Assembly: GCA_030158535.1 (NCBI GenBank)
Contig: JAOASV010000220.1
Span: 1 to 38,752 of the forward strand
Reading direction: 5' to 3'
DNA: 38,752 nucleotides
Source of the DNA: Sediminibacterium sp.
GTDB taxonomy: Bacteria > Bacteroidota > Bacteroidia > Chitinophagales > Chitinophagaceae
This document shows positions 1 through 8,895 of the stretch, piece after piece (position 1 is the first letter of the stretch; every line of letters starts with the position of its first letter). The notes below the pieces were generated by a model. It saw only the letters and a program-made list of their open reading frames with translations, was not told the origin of the DNA and did not search any database. Position numbers and translations under genes: made by a program.

Positions 1-441
1 CGTTACATGAACTACGAAAGTTTAAGTGATGGTGGTTTTGCATCAGGCTCCATGATGGGGTCTGGTGGATTTATTGTACTCGATGAAGACCAGTGTATCG
101 TGCGCAACACTTTATCACTCGCGCGTTTTTACAGACACGAAAGTTGTGGACAGTGTTCACCATGTCGTGAGGGAACAGGTTGGATGGAAAAAATATTACA
201 CAACATTGAATATGGCAAAGGCAAAATTTCTGACATTGACCTGCTTTGGGATATTCAAAGAAAGATAGAAGGGAATACCATTTGTCCATTAGGAGACGCT
301 GCGGCATGGCCAGTAGCAGCTGCTATTAGACATTTTAGAGATGAGTTTGAGTGGCATGTAAACAATCCGCTTGAAGCACAAGAAAAAAATTATGGTTTAG
401 CGCATTATGCAGATCCTATTCATGTGCCAGTAACCGCTTAA
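1..441 (+). CDS. nuoF: NADH-quinone oxidoreductase subunit F, C-terminal part
   Basis: This is the 3' end of nuoF; the frame is open at the window edge (Arg-Tyr precede the first Met in view), so the N-terminal NADH/FMN-binding part is missing. NuoF takes electrons from NADH through FMN and passes them to the iron-sulfur chain of complex I on the cytoplasmic side. The visible part holds the cluster N3 ligands: the SCGQCSPCREG motif (three cysteines in C-x2-C-x2-C spacing) and, some 40 residues later, the fourth cysteine in TICPLGDA. The tail is rich in charged and aromatic residues as in other NuoF C-termini. nuoG follows after 11 nt, as first of eight further nuo genes in collinear order, so this is one operon. 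I see no promoter here; it must lie upstream of the window. Identity is certain, the full length unknown. Confidence 0.97.
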   Translation, partial: RYMNYESLSDGGFASGSMMGSGGFIVLDEDQCIVRNTLSLARFYRHESCGQCSPCREGTGWMEKILHNIEYGKGKISDIDLLWDIQRKIEGNTICPLGDAAAWPVAAAIRHFRDEFEWHVNNPLEAQEKNYGLAHYADPIHVPVTA

Positions 442-452
442 TAAATTAAAGT

Positions 453-1496
453 ATGTCCGAACAACAACTTTTTAAAGTAACCATCGACAACATTACCATT
501 GAAGTGCCAGCAGGTACTACAATTTTAAATGCTGCCAGACAAATTGGAGGTGATGTTACGCCACCAGCTATGTGTTATTACAGCAAGCTAGAAGGTAGTG
601 GTGGTAAGTGTCGTACCTGTTTAGTAGAAGTGAGCAAGGGATCTGAGAAAGACCCGCTCCCAATGCCTAAGCTCATTGCTTCTTGTCGTACCACTGTAAT
701 GGATGGTATGGAAGTAAAAAATATTACCAGTGAAAAAGTAGTAGACGCGCGCGCTGGTGTTGTTGAGTTTTTATTACTCAATCACCCACTTGATTGTCCT
801 ATTTGTGATCAGGCTGGCGAGTGTCATTTACAAGATTTAAGTTACGATCATGGTAAAGAGGGTACACGTTACGAATTTGAGCGTCGTACATTTAAAAAGC
901 ATGATTTAGGTCCATACATACAACTTCATATGACACGTTGTATTTTATGTTACCGTTGTGTGTATACTGCAGATCAACTTTCTAAAGAGCGTTCACATGG
1001 TGTACTTGATAGAGGCGACCATGCGCAAATTGCAACCTTTATTGAAAAAAGTTTAGACAATGAATTTATTGGCAACGTCATTGACGTTTGTCCAGTAGGT
1101 GCATTAACAGATAAAACATTCCGCTTTAAAAATCGTGTTTGGTTTTTAAAACCAATGGATGCGCACCGCGATTGTCCTACATGTTCTGGTAAAGTAACCC
1201 TTTGGAACAGAGGTGATGAAGTATACCGTGTAACAGCGCGTAAAGACAAATGGGGTGAAGTAGAAGATTGGATATGTAACACATGTCGTTTTGAGACTAA
1301 AAATACTTCAGACTGGGTTATTGAAGGTCCACGTGAAATTGACAGACATTCTGTTATTGCACAGGGGCATTACCAAGGTTCTGTGGGCATGCATAAGCCT
1401 ACCGAAACATTTGCTGCTGTAAATGATGGACGCGCGCCACATTTATTAATGGACATTCATAGTGTGAGTGAAGTAAACAAAGATTCATCTTTATAA
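453..1496 (+). CDS. nuoG: NADH-quinone oxidoreductase subunit G, short form
   Basis: Electron-transfer subunit of the peripheral arm of complex I. At 347 residues it is far shorter than E. coli NuoG (about 900) and lacks the large molybdopterin-oxidoreductase-like domain. Ligands seen: [2Fe-2S] N1b at C41, C53, C56, C78; N5 at H111, C115, C118, C124; N4 at C163, C166, C169, C213. Past these comes a further four-cysteine set, C241-x2-C244 and C275-x2-C278, in the place where longer NuoG proteins begin their molybdopterin domain; it could be a remnant of the N7 site or a zinc site. The last 60 residues have no motif I recognise. The short form is, as far as I know, usual in Bacteroidota, so I do not read it as a broken gene. 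It lies between nuoF and nuoH with 11 and 13 nt gaps. Confidence 0.95.
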   Translation: MSEQQLFKVTIDNITIEVPAGTTILNAARQIGGDVTPPAMCYYSKLEGSGGKCRTCLVEVSKGSEKDPLPMPKLIASCRTTVMDGMEVKNITSEKVVDARAGVVEFLLLNHPLDCPICDQAGECHLQDLSYDHGKEGTRYEFERRTFKKHDLGPYIQLHMTRCILCYRCVYTADQLSKERSHGVLDRGDHAQIATFIEKSLDNEFIGNVIDVCPVGALTDKTFRFKNRVWFLKPMDAHRDCPTCSGKVTLWNRGDEVYRVTARKDKWGEVEDWICNTCRFETKNTSDWVIEGPREIDRHSVIAQGHYQGSVGMHKPTETFAAVNDGRAPHLLMDIHSVSEVNKDSSL

Positions 1497-1509
1497 ATTA
1501 GATTAAGAC

Positions 1510-2562
1510 ATGACATTACTTGCTGTAGATTGGCTTTTAATCATCGAAAAATTAGTACTCATTGCAATCATTGTGTTTGCAAGCCTGGGTATTGCCTTAT
1601 ATACCACTTTTGCAGAACGCAAAGTGGCCGCTGTTTTACAAGACCGTCCAGGACCTAACAGGGCCGGACCTTTTGGACTACTACAACCTTTTGCCGATGG
1701 ATTAAAACTCATCATGAAGGAAGAAATTATTCCTACTAGTTCTAATAAAGCATTGTTTGTTTTAGGTCCAGGACTAGCTATGACGGCAGCACTTATGACC
1801 TGCTCTGTAATTCCTTGGAGTAGTCATATCGAAATCTTTGATCGTAAAATAGATTTACAAATTGCAGATATCAATATTGGTATCCTATACATTTTTGGTG
1901 TGGTGAGTATGGGTGTGTACGGTATGATGATTGGTGGATGGGCGTCTAACAATAAGTTTTCACTCATGGCAGCACTACGTGGTGCGTCTCAAGCCATTAG
2001 TTATGAGTTAGCAATGGGCCTTTCACTTATTGCGGTATTAATGCTTTCAGGATCACTCAGTTTAAAAACAATTGTGGATGGTCAAATGGCCGCTGGCAGT
2101 TACTGGAATATTGTTTACCAACCACTTGGTTTTATTATCTTTTTTGTTTGTGCACTTGCAGAGTGTAACAGAACCCCTTTTGATTTACCAGAAGCAGAAA
2201 ACGAATTAAACTTTGGTTACCACCAGGAGTATTCTTCTATGAAACTAGGTTTCTATTTGTTTTCGGAATACATCAATATGATTATGAGTAGTGCGGTAAT
2301 GGCTTCTTTATATTTTGGTGGTTTTGATGTTCCTTTCTTAGACGAAAGCACACTGGCTCCAAACATTGCAGCGATTATTGGTGTAGCTGCGCTACTTACT
2401 AAAATTGCTATTTTCATTTTTGTATTTATGTGGATTCGTTGGACGGTTCCACGTTTTAGATATGATCAACTCATGAACTTGGGTTGGAAAACCATGATTC
2501 CACTTGCGCTATTTAACATGCTTGTTACTGGTGCACTTATTTTATTAAAAGCAGGGGTTTAA
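1510..2562 (+). CDS. nuoH: NADH-quinone oxidoreductase subunit H
   Basis: Membrane subunit that joins the peripheral and membrane arms of complex I and forms much of the quinone chamber. The 350-residue protein has about eight hydrophobic segments. Family motifs seen: the AERKVAA and QDRPGPNR stretch with the downstream GLLQPFADGLKL at residues 36-72, and the acidic loop CNRTPFDLPEAENEL followed by GYHQEYSS near residues 217-240, which is the part of NuoH tied to quinone reduction and coupling. The family usually has Glu-Leu-Val-Ala/Ser-Gly before the GYH; here it reads ELNFGYH, a small difference. The start at ATG 1510 gives the usual short N-terminal helix. Part of the nuo operon; nuoI follows after 19 nt. 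Confidence 0.97.
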   Translation: MTLLAVDWLLIIEKLVLIAIIVFASLGIALYTTFAERKVAAVLQDRPGPNRAGPFGLLQPFADGLKLIMKEEIIPTSSNKALFVLGPGLAMTAALMTCSVIPWSSHIEIFDRKIDLQIADINIGILYIFGVVSMGVYGMMIGGWASNNKFSLMAALRGASQAISYELAMGLSLIAVLMLSGSLSLKTIVDGQMAAGSYWNIVYQPLGFIIFFVCALAECNRTPFDLPEAENELNFGYHQEYSSMKLGFYLFSEYINMIMSSAVMASLYFGGFDVPFLDESTLAPNIAAIIGVAALLTKIAIFIFVFMWIRWTVPRFRYDQLMNLGWKTMIPLALFNMLVTGALILLKAGV

Positions 2563-2581
2563 AATATTAATTCAATTAGCT

Positions 2582-3118
2582 ATGCAGGCGTTAACCAATA
2601 GAGCACAGGAAGTATCCAGAAAGCCCATGACATTCATGGAGCGCTTATACATTCCGAGCATTTTAAAAGGAATGGCTATTACATTTAGTCACATTTTTAA
2701 AAAGCAACCTACCATCCGTTATCCGGAACAAAAACGTGAGTTTAGTCCGGTGTTTAGAGGGCTTCATGTTTTAAACAGAGATGAAGAGGGTAGAGAGCGT
2801 TGTACTGCTTGTGGGCTTTGCGCGGTGGCTTGCCCTGCCGAAGCCATTACCATGGAAGCTGCAGAGCGTGAAGTGGGCCAAGAAAATTTATACCGCGAAG
2901 AAAAATATGCTGCCAAGTATGAAATTAATATGCTGCGCTGTATTTTTTGTGGCCTTTGTGAAGAAGCTTGTCCTAAAGACGCCATTTATTTAAGTGAAAC
3001 TTTTGCGCCAGCTAATTTTACGCGCACTGGTTTTATTTATGGAAAAGATCATTTATTAATCCCGAATCCAGTAACGGAACCTGAAGCATACGCTGCAGCA
3101 AAGGGTCAAAGAAATTAA
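2582..3118 (+). CDS. nuoI: NADH-quinone oxidoreductase subunit I (ferredoxin-like)
   Basis: Carries clusters N6a and N6b, the two [4Fe-4S] centres that hand electrons to N2 near the quinone site. Two classical motifs are seen: CTACGLCAVACP around residue 78 and CIFCGLCEEACP around residue 120, each C-x2-C-x2-C-x3-C-P. The 178-residue length fits the family. An amphipathic N-terminal stretch (FMERLYIPSILKGMAITF) matches the part that lies on the membrane surface in known complex I structures. It sits between nuoH (19 nt upstream) and nuoJ (10 nt downstream), in the same order as the standard bacterial nuo operon. Confidence 0.97.
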   Translation: MQALTNRAQEVSRKPMTFMERLYIPSILKGMAITFSHIFKKQPTIRYPEQKREFSPVFRGLHVLNRDEEGRERCTACGLCAVACPAEAITMEAAEREVGQENLYREEKYAAKYEINMLRCIFCGLCEEACPKDAIYLSETFAPANFTRTGFIYGKDHLLIPNPVTEPEAYAAAKGQRN

Positions 3119-3128
3119 TAACGAACGC

Positions 3129-3632
3129 ATGAGTATTACACAATTCTTATTTTACTTTTTAACGGTGCTTGCGCTTTTTAGTGCCGTGATGGTAGTGGTT
3201 AGTAAAAACCCGGTGCATAGTGTGCTTTGGTTGATTGCTGTATTTTTTGCCATCTCTGGTCATTACATTTTATTAAATGCACAGTTTTTAGCTATCGTAA
3301 ACCTTATCGTTTATGCGGGTGCGATCATGGTATTGTTCTTGTTTGTGATCATGCTTATGAACCTCAATGCATCTACCGAGCCACAAAAAAACAATTGGTT
3401 AAAACTCGCTGGTGTAATTGCGGGTGGTTGTTTTTTAATGGTGTTGGTATCACTGGTAAAACAAGCCAACGAATTAAACAATATCGCAGTAACCATGGGT
3501 ACTGGTGAAATCGGACTGATTAAAAATTTAGGAAAGGCGCTCTTTAACGATTTTGTAGTGCCTTTTGAAATTAGTAGTGTACTCTTTTTAAGTGCCATGG
3601 TTGGCGCCGTTGTCATTGGTAAAAAAGCATAA
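3129..3632 (+). CDS. nuoJ: NADH-quinone oxidoreductase subunit J
   Basis: Small membrane subunit (167 residues, about five hydrophobic helices) next to NuoK and NuoA in complex I, part of the proton-coupling E-channel. The conserved stretch NPVHSVLWLI is at residues 27-36, and the VNLIVYAGAIMVLFLFVIML stretch around residues 56-76 is the family's third helix with its pi-bulge region, including the Tyr-Ala-Gly-Ala motif. The C-terminal helix (VLFLSAMVGAVVIGKK) ends the protein without a long tail. Placed between nuoI and nuoK, gap to nuoK 21 nt. Confidence 0.95.
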   Translation: MSITQFLFYFLTVLALFSAVMVVVSKNPVHSVLWLIAVFFAISGHYILLNAQFLAIVNLIVYAGAIMVLFLFVIMLMNLNASTEPQKNNWLKLAGVIAGGCFLMVLVSLVKQANELNNIAVTMGTGEIGLIKNLGKALFNDFVVPFEISSVLFLSAMVGAVVIGKKA

Positions 3633-3653
3633 TTAACATTAAAGTATTCGCAT

Positions 3654-3989
3654 ATGCCTATTCAATATTATATCTACCTCTGTCTTGCCTTATTTAGTAT
3701 TGGCATTGTAGGGGTTTTAACACGCCGAAACGCCATTATCGTTTTTATGTGTATCGAGCTCATGTTAAACGCTGTGAATTTATTGCTCGTTGCGTTTTCT
3801 AAAGTGCACAATACTATGGCACTTGCTGGAGACAAAACTTCTATGATTGGTATTGAAGCGCAACTCTTTGTATTTTTTATTATGGTGGTTGCAGCTGCAG
3901 AGGTAAGTGTAGGACTCGCCATTATAGTAATGATGTACAGAAATGTACATAGTGTAGATATTAACTTCTTGAATAGATTAAAAAACTAA
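3654..3989 (+). CDS. nuoK: NADH-quinone oxidoreductase subunit K
   Basis: Three-helix membrane subunit related to MrpC, part of the proton path of complex I. The 111-residue protein keeps both functional glutamates: Glu35 in FMCIELMLNAVNL (helix 2) and Glu83 in VVAAAEVSVGLAI (helix 3). The loop between helices 2 and 3 (about residues 50-70) is roughly ten residues longer than in the E. coli protein, where the second glutamate is at 72; this accounts for the extra length over the usual 100 residues. nuoL starts only 7 nt after the stop. Confidence 0.96.
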   Translation: MPIQYYIYLCLALFSIGIVGVLTRRNAIIVFMCIELMLNAVNLLLVAFSKVHNTMALAGDKTSMIGIEAQLFVFFIMVVAAAEVSVGLAIIVMMYRNVHSVDINFLNRLKN

Positions 3990-3996
3990 CTAGGAT

Positions 3997-5916
3997 ATGA
4001 GTAAGCTTGTTTATTTAGTGCCCCTTTTTCCGTTACTCGGCTTTCTGGTTAACGGACTTTTTAGAAAATCATTATCAAAGCAACTGATTGGTATCATTGG
4101 CTCTGGTGCTATGCTAGCCTCTTTTGTGGTGAGCTTATTGATTTTCTTTGATGTTAAAAATGGTGGCGGTGCAACCGTACAACTTTTTAATTTTATCCAT
4201 GTTGGATCTTTAATCATTCCTTTCGAATTTTTGGTGGATCCATTGTCTTCTTTATTCTTACTTATTATTACGGGTATTGGATTTTTAATTCATTTGTACT
4301 CGACTGCATATATGCACGAAGAAGAGCCCATGCATTTTGGTAGGTATTTTGCCTATTTAAATTTGTTTGTGTTTTCGATGCTATTACTGGTATTAGGTGG
4401 TAACTACGTTGTAATGTTTATTGGTTGGGAAGGCGTAGGATTGTGTTCTTATTTACTGATTGGTTTTTGGTTCAAAAACAACAATTACAATGCCGCTGCT
4501 AAAAAGGCATTTATCATGAACCGTATTGGTGACCTTGGTTTTTTACTCGCTGTATTTTGGTTGATTGTTAAATTAGGTACTGTTTCTTACGCTTCTGTAT
4601 TTGCAGCCGTATCACAGTTATCTGCTACTGATATCACCATCATCACTACTTTATTATTTGTAGGTGCAATGGGTAAGAGTGCTCAAATTCCTTTGTACAC
4701 CTGGCTTCCAGATGCAATGGCGGGTCCAACACCGGTGTCTGCACTTATCCACGCGGCTACCATGGTTACCGCTGGTATTTACATGATTGCTAGAAGTAAC
4801 ATTTTATATACCATGGCGCCAGCAACACAAACACTTGTTGCGGTGATTGGTTTAGCTACAGCCATTTTTGCTGCTACTATTGCACTCAAGCAAAATGATA
4901 TTAAAAAAGTACTCGCTTACTCTACTGTAAGTCAGTTAGGTTATATGTTTTTAGGTTTAGGCGTTGGCGCTTATACTGGTGCGGTGTTTCACGTAATGAC
5001 GCACGCATTTTTTAAAGCCCTTTTATTTTTAGGCGCAGGTTCTGTAATTCATGCCATGCATCATGAGCAAGACATTACTAAAATGGGTGGACTAAAAAGT
5101 AAATTACCAATTACGCATCTTACCTTTTTACTAGGATGTATTGCTATTGCGGGTGTACCTCCATTTTCTGGTTTCTTTTCTAAAGATGAAATTTTAATGG
5201 CAGCTTATGCAACCAATCCTATCTTCTATTATGTAGGAATCGGTGGTGCATTACTCACTGCATTTTATATGTTCAGACTCTATAGTCTTACCTTCTTAGG
5301 AAACTTTAGAGGTACTGCGCACCAACAGGAACACTTACACGAAAGCCCAATTGCGATGACACTTCCACTTATGGTGTTGGCGTTTTTTGCGGTGGTTGCT
5401 GGGTTTGTTGGTACTCCTGCGCTTTTTGCACCTAACGCGCATGCGCTTGAGCATTTTTTAGCACCGGTGTTTGCGGGTTCTACAGCACTTGTTCACGCAC
5501 ATCATATTGAGCATTCTACCGAATGGATTTTAATGGGTACGGCAACGGCACTTATTTTAATTGTGATTGTATATGCAGTTACCAAGTTTAAAAAACATAC
5601 GACTACGGAACCTAATACCGGCATTGCTAAAGTATTAGAAAACAAATGGTATATCGATGAGTTGTATGATACCGTAATTGTAAATCCGCTACACTGGTTT
5701 GCAGGATTTTTGAAAAATACGATAGAGAAATATGTAATTGATGGCGCTGTTAATGGGGTAGGTAAATTAGTAGGTTATGGTAGTCGTCAATTTAGACTTT
5801 TGCAAAGTGGTCAAGTGGGTAGTTATATTTTAATGATGGTAATGGCACTTGTGTTATTCATTATCATTTGGTTTAATGACAACACCATTATGCATTTTAT
5901 TCATAAAATATTTTAG
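3997..5916 (+). CDS. nuoL: NADH-quinone oxidoreductase subunit L (antiporter-like)
   Basis: Distal proton-pumping subunit of complex I, Mrp-antiporter-like, 639 residues with about 16 hydrophobic segments. Key residues seen: Glu145 in GWEGVGLCSYLLIGFW, the charged residue of the first half-channel, and Lys227 in GAMGKSAQIPLYTWLPDAMAGPTPVSALIHAATMV region. The histidine-rich stretch HVMTHAFFKALLFLGAGSVIHAM near residue 335 is the usual second-half motif. The lateral helix and C-terminal membrane anchor lie in the last 100 residues (KWYIDELYDTVIVNPL). The gap to nuoM is 39 nt, the longest inside the operon, and holds a 10-bp palindrome (TTAACGTTAA, 5937-5946). Confidence 0.97.
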   Translation: MSKLVYLVPLFPLLGFLVNGLFRKSLSKQLIGIIGSGAMLASFVVSLLIFFDVKNGGGATVQLFNFIHVGSLIIPFEFLVDPLSSLFLLIITGIGFLIHLYSTAYMHEEEPMHFGRYFAYLNLFVFSMLLLVLGGNYVVMFIGWEGVGLCSYLLIGFWFKNNNYNAAAKKAFIMNRIGDLGFLLAVFWLIVKLGTVSYASVFAAVSQLSATDITIITTLLFVGAMGKSAQIPLYTWLPDAMAGPTPVSALIHAATMVTAGIYMIARSNILYTMAPATQTLVAVIGLATAIFAATIALKQNDIKKVLAYSTVSQLGYMFLGLGVGAYTGAVFHVMTHAFFKALLFLGAGSVIHAMHHEQDITKMGGLKSKLPITHLTFLLGCIAIAGVPPFSGFFSKDEILMAAYATNPIFYYVGIGGALLTAFYMFRLYSLTFLGNFRGTAHQQEHLHESPIAMTLPLMVLAFFAVVAGFVGTPALFAPNAHALEHFLAPVFAGSTALVHAHHIEHSTEWILMGTATALILIVIVYAVTKFKKHTTTEPNTGIAKVLENKWYIDELYDTVIVNPLHWFAGFLKNTIEKYVIDGAVNGVGKLVGYGSRQFRLLQSGQVGSYILMMVMALVLFIIIWFNDNTIMHFIHKIF

Positions 5917-5955
5917 TAGATCCTTTAACCGTTCTATTAACGTTAAATAAAAGAT

Positions 5956-7389
5956 ATGATTCCTGTTTTATTACTTTTTATTCCGCTGGTTGCAGGTATT
6001 TTAGGGTTCTTTATTAAAGAGCAAAAAGCAGCAAGCAACTGGGCAATACTAGCATCGGTGGTTACTTTAATGACTGCAATAGTTGGTATTTATGCCATGC
6101 CTGCTTCTATGCATCAGTTTGAAGCAACCTGGTTGCCTAGCATTGGCGCAAACTTTAGCGTTGCATTAGATGGCATGTCTAAAATGCTGGTATTGCTAAC
6201 TGCTATAAGTATGCCGCTCATTTTTATTGCTACGCGTAATAATAATTACAGTAATCCAGGTGTTTTTTATGCATTAATGTTACTAGCACAAGCAGGATTA
6301 ATAGGTGTGTTTATTTCGATGGATGCACTACTATTTTATTTCTTCTGGGAGCTTGCTTTAATTCCGGTTTACTTTTTGTCTTCTATTTGGGGTGGCGAAA
6401 AAAGAATTGCTGTTACGTTTAAGTTTTTCATTTATACGTTTTTAGGTTCTTTACTGATGCTTGTAGGTATTTTATATGTTTACTTGCATACCAAGGATCA
6501 TAGTTTTGCATGGTCTTCATTTACCAACACTGATTTGTTAAGTGGTCAAGAAACACTTCCTTTCTTTTTATTTTTTATTGCATTCGCTATCAAAATGCCA
6601 ATATTCCCTTTACATACCTGGCAGCCAGATGCTTACGAGCAGGCACCAACGGCAACTACCATGGTGCTTAGCGGCGTGATGGTTAAAATGGGTTTATTTG
6701 CAGTGATTCGTTGGGTGTTGCCTTTATTTCCGGTAGCCACTTCAACATTTGCAATGCCTATTGTGATTGTATCGGTGGTAGGAATGATTTACGCTTCATT
6801 AATTGCGATTAAGCAAGATGATATCAAACGTTTAATTGCTTATTCTTCTATTGCGCATATTGGCCTAATGGCTGCGGCTATTTTTGCTGGCGGCACACTG
6901 GGTTTACAAGGGGTACAGGTACAAATGTTTAACCACGGAATTAACGTGATTGGACTTTGGATTCTTGCCAACGCTATTGAGTCTACGCTGGGTACCCGTA
7001 AATTATCGGAACTAGGTGGCCTTGCTACCAAAGCGCCAACCATGGCTATCTTATTTGTGGTACTAGCTTTTGCAAATATTGCTTTACCACTTACCAATGC
7101 TTTTATTGGTGAATTCTTATTATTTAATGGATTATTCCAATATAATATTTGGATAGCTGCAGCTGCTGGGGTGAGCATTATATTAGGTGCTATTTACACC
7201 CTTCAAATGGTACAAAAAGTATTGTTTGGAGAAGTATCTGCTGTTACAGCAAACGCTACCGAAATAAATAGTTATAGCAAGTGGGTGCTTGTTGTAATTG
7301 TTTTAGCAGTTATTGCGCTTGGCGTATATCCGCAACCACTCATTGACTTAACCAAAGATTCTGTTAACGCTTTACTCGTTATAAAATAA
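5956..7389 (+). CDS. nuoM: NADH-quinone oxidoreductase subunit M (antiporter-like)
   Basis: Second antiporter-like proton-pumping subunit of complex I, 477 residues with about 14 hydrophobic segments. Seen: the glutamate of FYFFWELALIPVYFL (about residue 135), the KMPIFPLHTWQPDAYEQAP stretch with its lysine in the central channel, and KQDDIKRLIAYSSIAHIGL, typical of the family. Length agrees with NuoM rather than NuoN or MrpD. The gene follows nuoL and precedes nuoN by 6 nt, so translation of M and N is likely coupled. Confidence 0.97.
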   Translation: MIPVLLLFIPLVAGILGFFIKEQKAASNWAILASVVTLMTAIVGIYAMPASMHQFEATWLPSIGANFSVALDGMSKMLVLLTAISMPLIFIATRNNNYSNPGVFYALMLLAQAGLIGVFISMDALLFYFFWELALIPVYFLSSIWGGEKRIAVTFKFFIYTFLGSLLMLVGILYVYLHTKDHSFAWSSFTNTDLLSGQETLPFFLFFIAFAIKMPIFPLHTWQPDAYEQAPTATTMVLSGVMVKMGLFAVIRWVLPLFPVATSTFAMPIVIVSVVGMIYASLIAIKQDDIKRLIAYSSIAHIGLMAAAIFAGGTLGLQGVQVQMFNHGINVIGLWILANAIESTLGTRKLSELGGLATKAPTMAILFVVLAFANIALPLTNAFIGEFLLFNGLFQYNIWIAAAAGVSIILGAIYTLQMVQKVLFGEVSAVTANATEINSYSKWVLVVIVLAVIALGVYPQPLIDLTKDSVNALLVIK

Positions 7390-7395
7390 TTTCTT

Positions 7396-8790
7396 ATGAA
7401 CGCAATTATTGTATCGGCTTTACTGGGAGTTGTGATGATGTTTAGTGGCATTTTTACCACGAATAAAACAATCATAAAAAACATTGCAACAGTGGGCGTG
7501 CTTGTATTACTGGCTGCCAATTTAATGGAAATGAATAATTTGTTTTCATTTGATATCAATACACATGATTTAATTGTAACCCAGCGTTATGGTTTGTTTT
7601 TTAACTGTATTGCATATGGTGCTACGTTTATTTATTTATTGCTCAGTGCAAGTGACATTACAGAAGTAGGTATTAATGTAGCAGAGTATTTTGCGCTCAT
7701 CTTTTTTGTGCTTTGTGGTGTAGCCATTTTAAGTTCATTTAATGGACTACTCATGTTATTTATTGGCGTCGAAATTTTATCAATTCCTCTTTATATTTTA
7801 ACAGGTTCTGATAAAAGAAATTTAAAAAGTAATGAAGCGTCGCTTAAGTATTTTTTAATGGGTTCTTTTTCTACCGGTGTGATGCTTATGGGTATTGCGC
7901 TTATGTATGGTGCTACCGGTAATTTTGGTATGGTGCATAGTAGTAGTTTAAGAGGTGTGATTGTTGCTTCTCAACAACCTCCATACTTACTTGTAGCAGG
8001 CGTTGTACTACTTTTTGCTTCTATGTCATTTAAAGTATCTGCTGCTCCTTTTCATTTTTGGACGCCAGATGTTTATGATGGTGCACCAAGTGTGTTTACG
8101 TCATTTATGTCTACCATTGTTAAGGCTGCAGGTATGCTTGCGTTTATTCGTGTATTTGAAAATTTGTACACGGTGCTTGGCCCTACTTGGCATATCATTG
8201 TTGACTTTGCTATTGTTACAACTTTATTAATAGGAAATATTACGGCTGTATTTCAGCAGAGCGTTAAACGTATGCTCGCGTATTCAAGTATTGCGCAGGC
8301 AGGTTTTATGCTTTTTGCACTCTATGCCAATAATACAGAAATTGCTAAAGAAGGTATGCTCTTGTATGCAGCTGCGTATAGCTTAGCTACGATTAGCATT
8401 TTTGCTGTGCTTATTAAATTACAGGATTATACATTAGATGGATTTAATGGCCTTGCTAAAAAAGAACCGGTACTTGCTTTTGCAGCAACTGTTTCTTTAT
8501 TATCGTTATCTGGTATTCCTTTAACGGCTGGCTTTTTTGCAAAATACTATGTACTAGCAGGTGCTATGCAAGCAGGTGGTGCCCTTTGGCTCATTATTGT
8601 AGCCGTAATTTTAGCAGCTGTAAGCGTATACTATTACTTTAGAGTCATTCAGGCCATGTATTTTAAAGAAGGCGATCCGCAAACCCTGCCTATTACAGGT
8701 GGTTTTAAAGCGGCATTAATTGCTGTGGCTGCTTTAATTGTGATTCTAGGCATCTGGCCTTCTGCGCTTTTAAGCTGGCTTTACTTTTAG
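7396..8790 (+). CDS. nuoN: NADH-quinone oxidoreductase subunit N (antiporter-like)
   Basis: Third antiporter-like subunit, next to NuoK in the membrane arm; 464 residues with about 14 hydrophobic segments. Seen: GVEILSIPLYIL with the conserved glutamate (about residue 125), FKVSAAPFHFWTPDVYDGAP with the central lysine, and FQQSVKRMLAYSSIAQAGFM. It is the last nuo gene here: after it comes a 105-nt gap with a hairpin and a new promoter-like box for the next gene, so the operon probably ends at this point. Confidence 0.97.
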   Translation: MNAIIVSALLGVVMMFSGIFTTNKTIIKNIATVGVLVLLAANLMEMNNLFSFDINTHDLIVTQRYGLFFNCIAYGATFIYLLLSASDITEVGINVAEYFALIFFVLCGVAILSSFNGLLMLFIGVEILSIPLYILTGSDKRNLKSNEASLKYFLMGSFSTGVMLMGIALMYGATGNFGMVHSSSLRGVIVASQQPPYLLVAGVVLLFASMSFKVSAAPFHFWTPDVYDGAPSVFTSFMSTIVKAAGMLAFIRVFENLYTVLGPTWHIIVDFAIVTTLLIGNITAVFQQSVKRMLAYSSIAQAGFMLFALYANNTEIAKEGMLLYAAAYSLATISIFAVLIKLQDYTLDGFNGLAKKEPVLAFAATVSLLSLSGIPLTAGFFAKYYVLAGAMQAGGALWLIIVAVILAAVSVYYYFRVIQAMYFKEGDPQTLPITGGFKAALIAVAALIVILGIWPSALLSWLYF

Positions 8791-8823
8791 TATTTTACCA
8801 TACTTATTGGCCTACTTACCGCT

Positions 8824-8839
8824 CCTCATTTTTTTGAGG
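8824..8839 (+). terminator. Possible weak terminator after nuoN
   Basis: A 5-bp stem CCTCA/TGAGG with a loop of six T lies 33 nt after the nuoN stop. A second small hairpin (GCCC 8839-8842 with GGGC 8851-8854) shares one base with it, so the two exclude each other. There is no T-tract after the stem, so this is a weak candidate. Confidence 0.3.
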
Positions 8840-8868
8840 CCCTCTGTTAGGGGCTGCTCAATCTGTGC

Positions 8869-8876
8869 TATCTTTA
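8869..8876 (+). promoter_or_regulatory. -7 box of the ABC permease gene
   Basis: TATCTTTA matches the Bacteroidota -7 consensus TAnnTTTG in all but the last of its six fixed bases. It ends 19 nt before the ATG at 8896. No clear TTG is seen at -33. It supports a transcript separate from nuo. Confidence 0.45.
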
Positions 8877-8895
8877 CAGCTATAATGCTACTATT

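Noticed and set aside
5937..5946. Palindrome TTAACGTTAA between nuoL and nuoM
   Set aside because: AT-rich 10-bp palindromes are frequent by chance and no promoter box goes with it; noted in the nuoL entry only.
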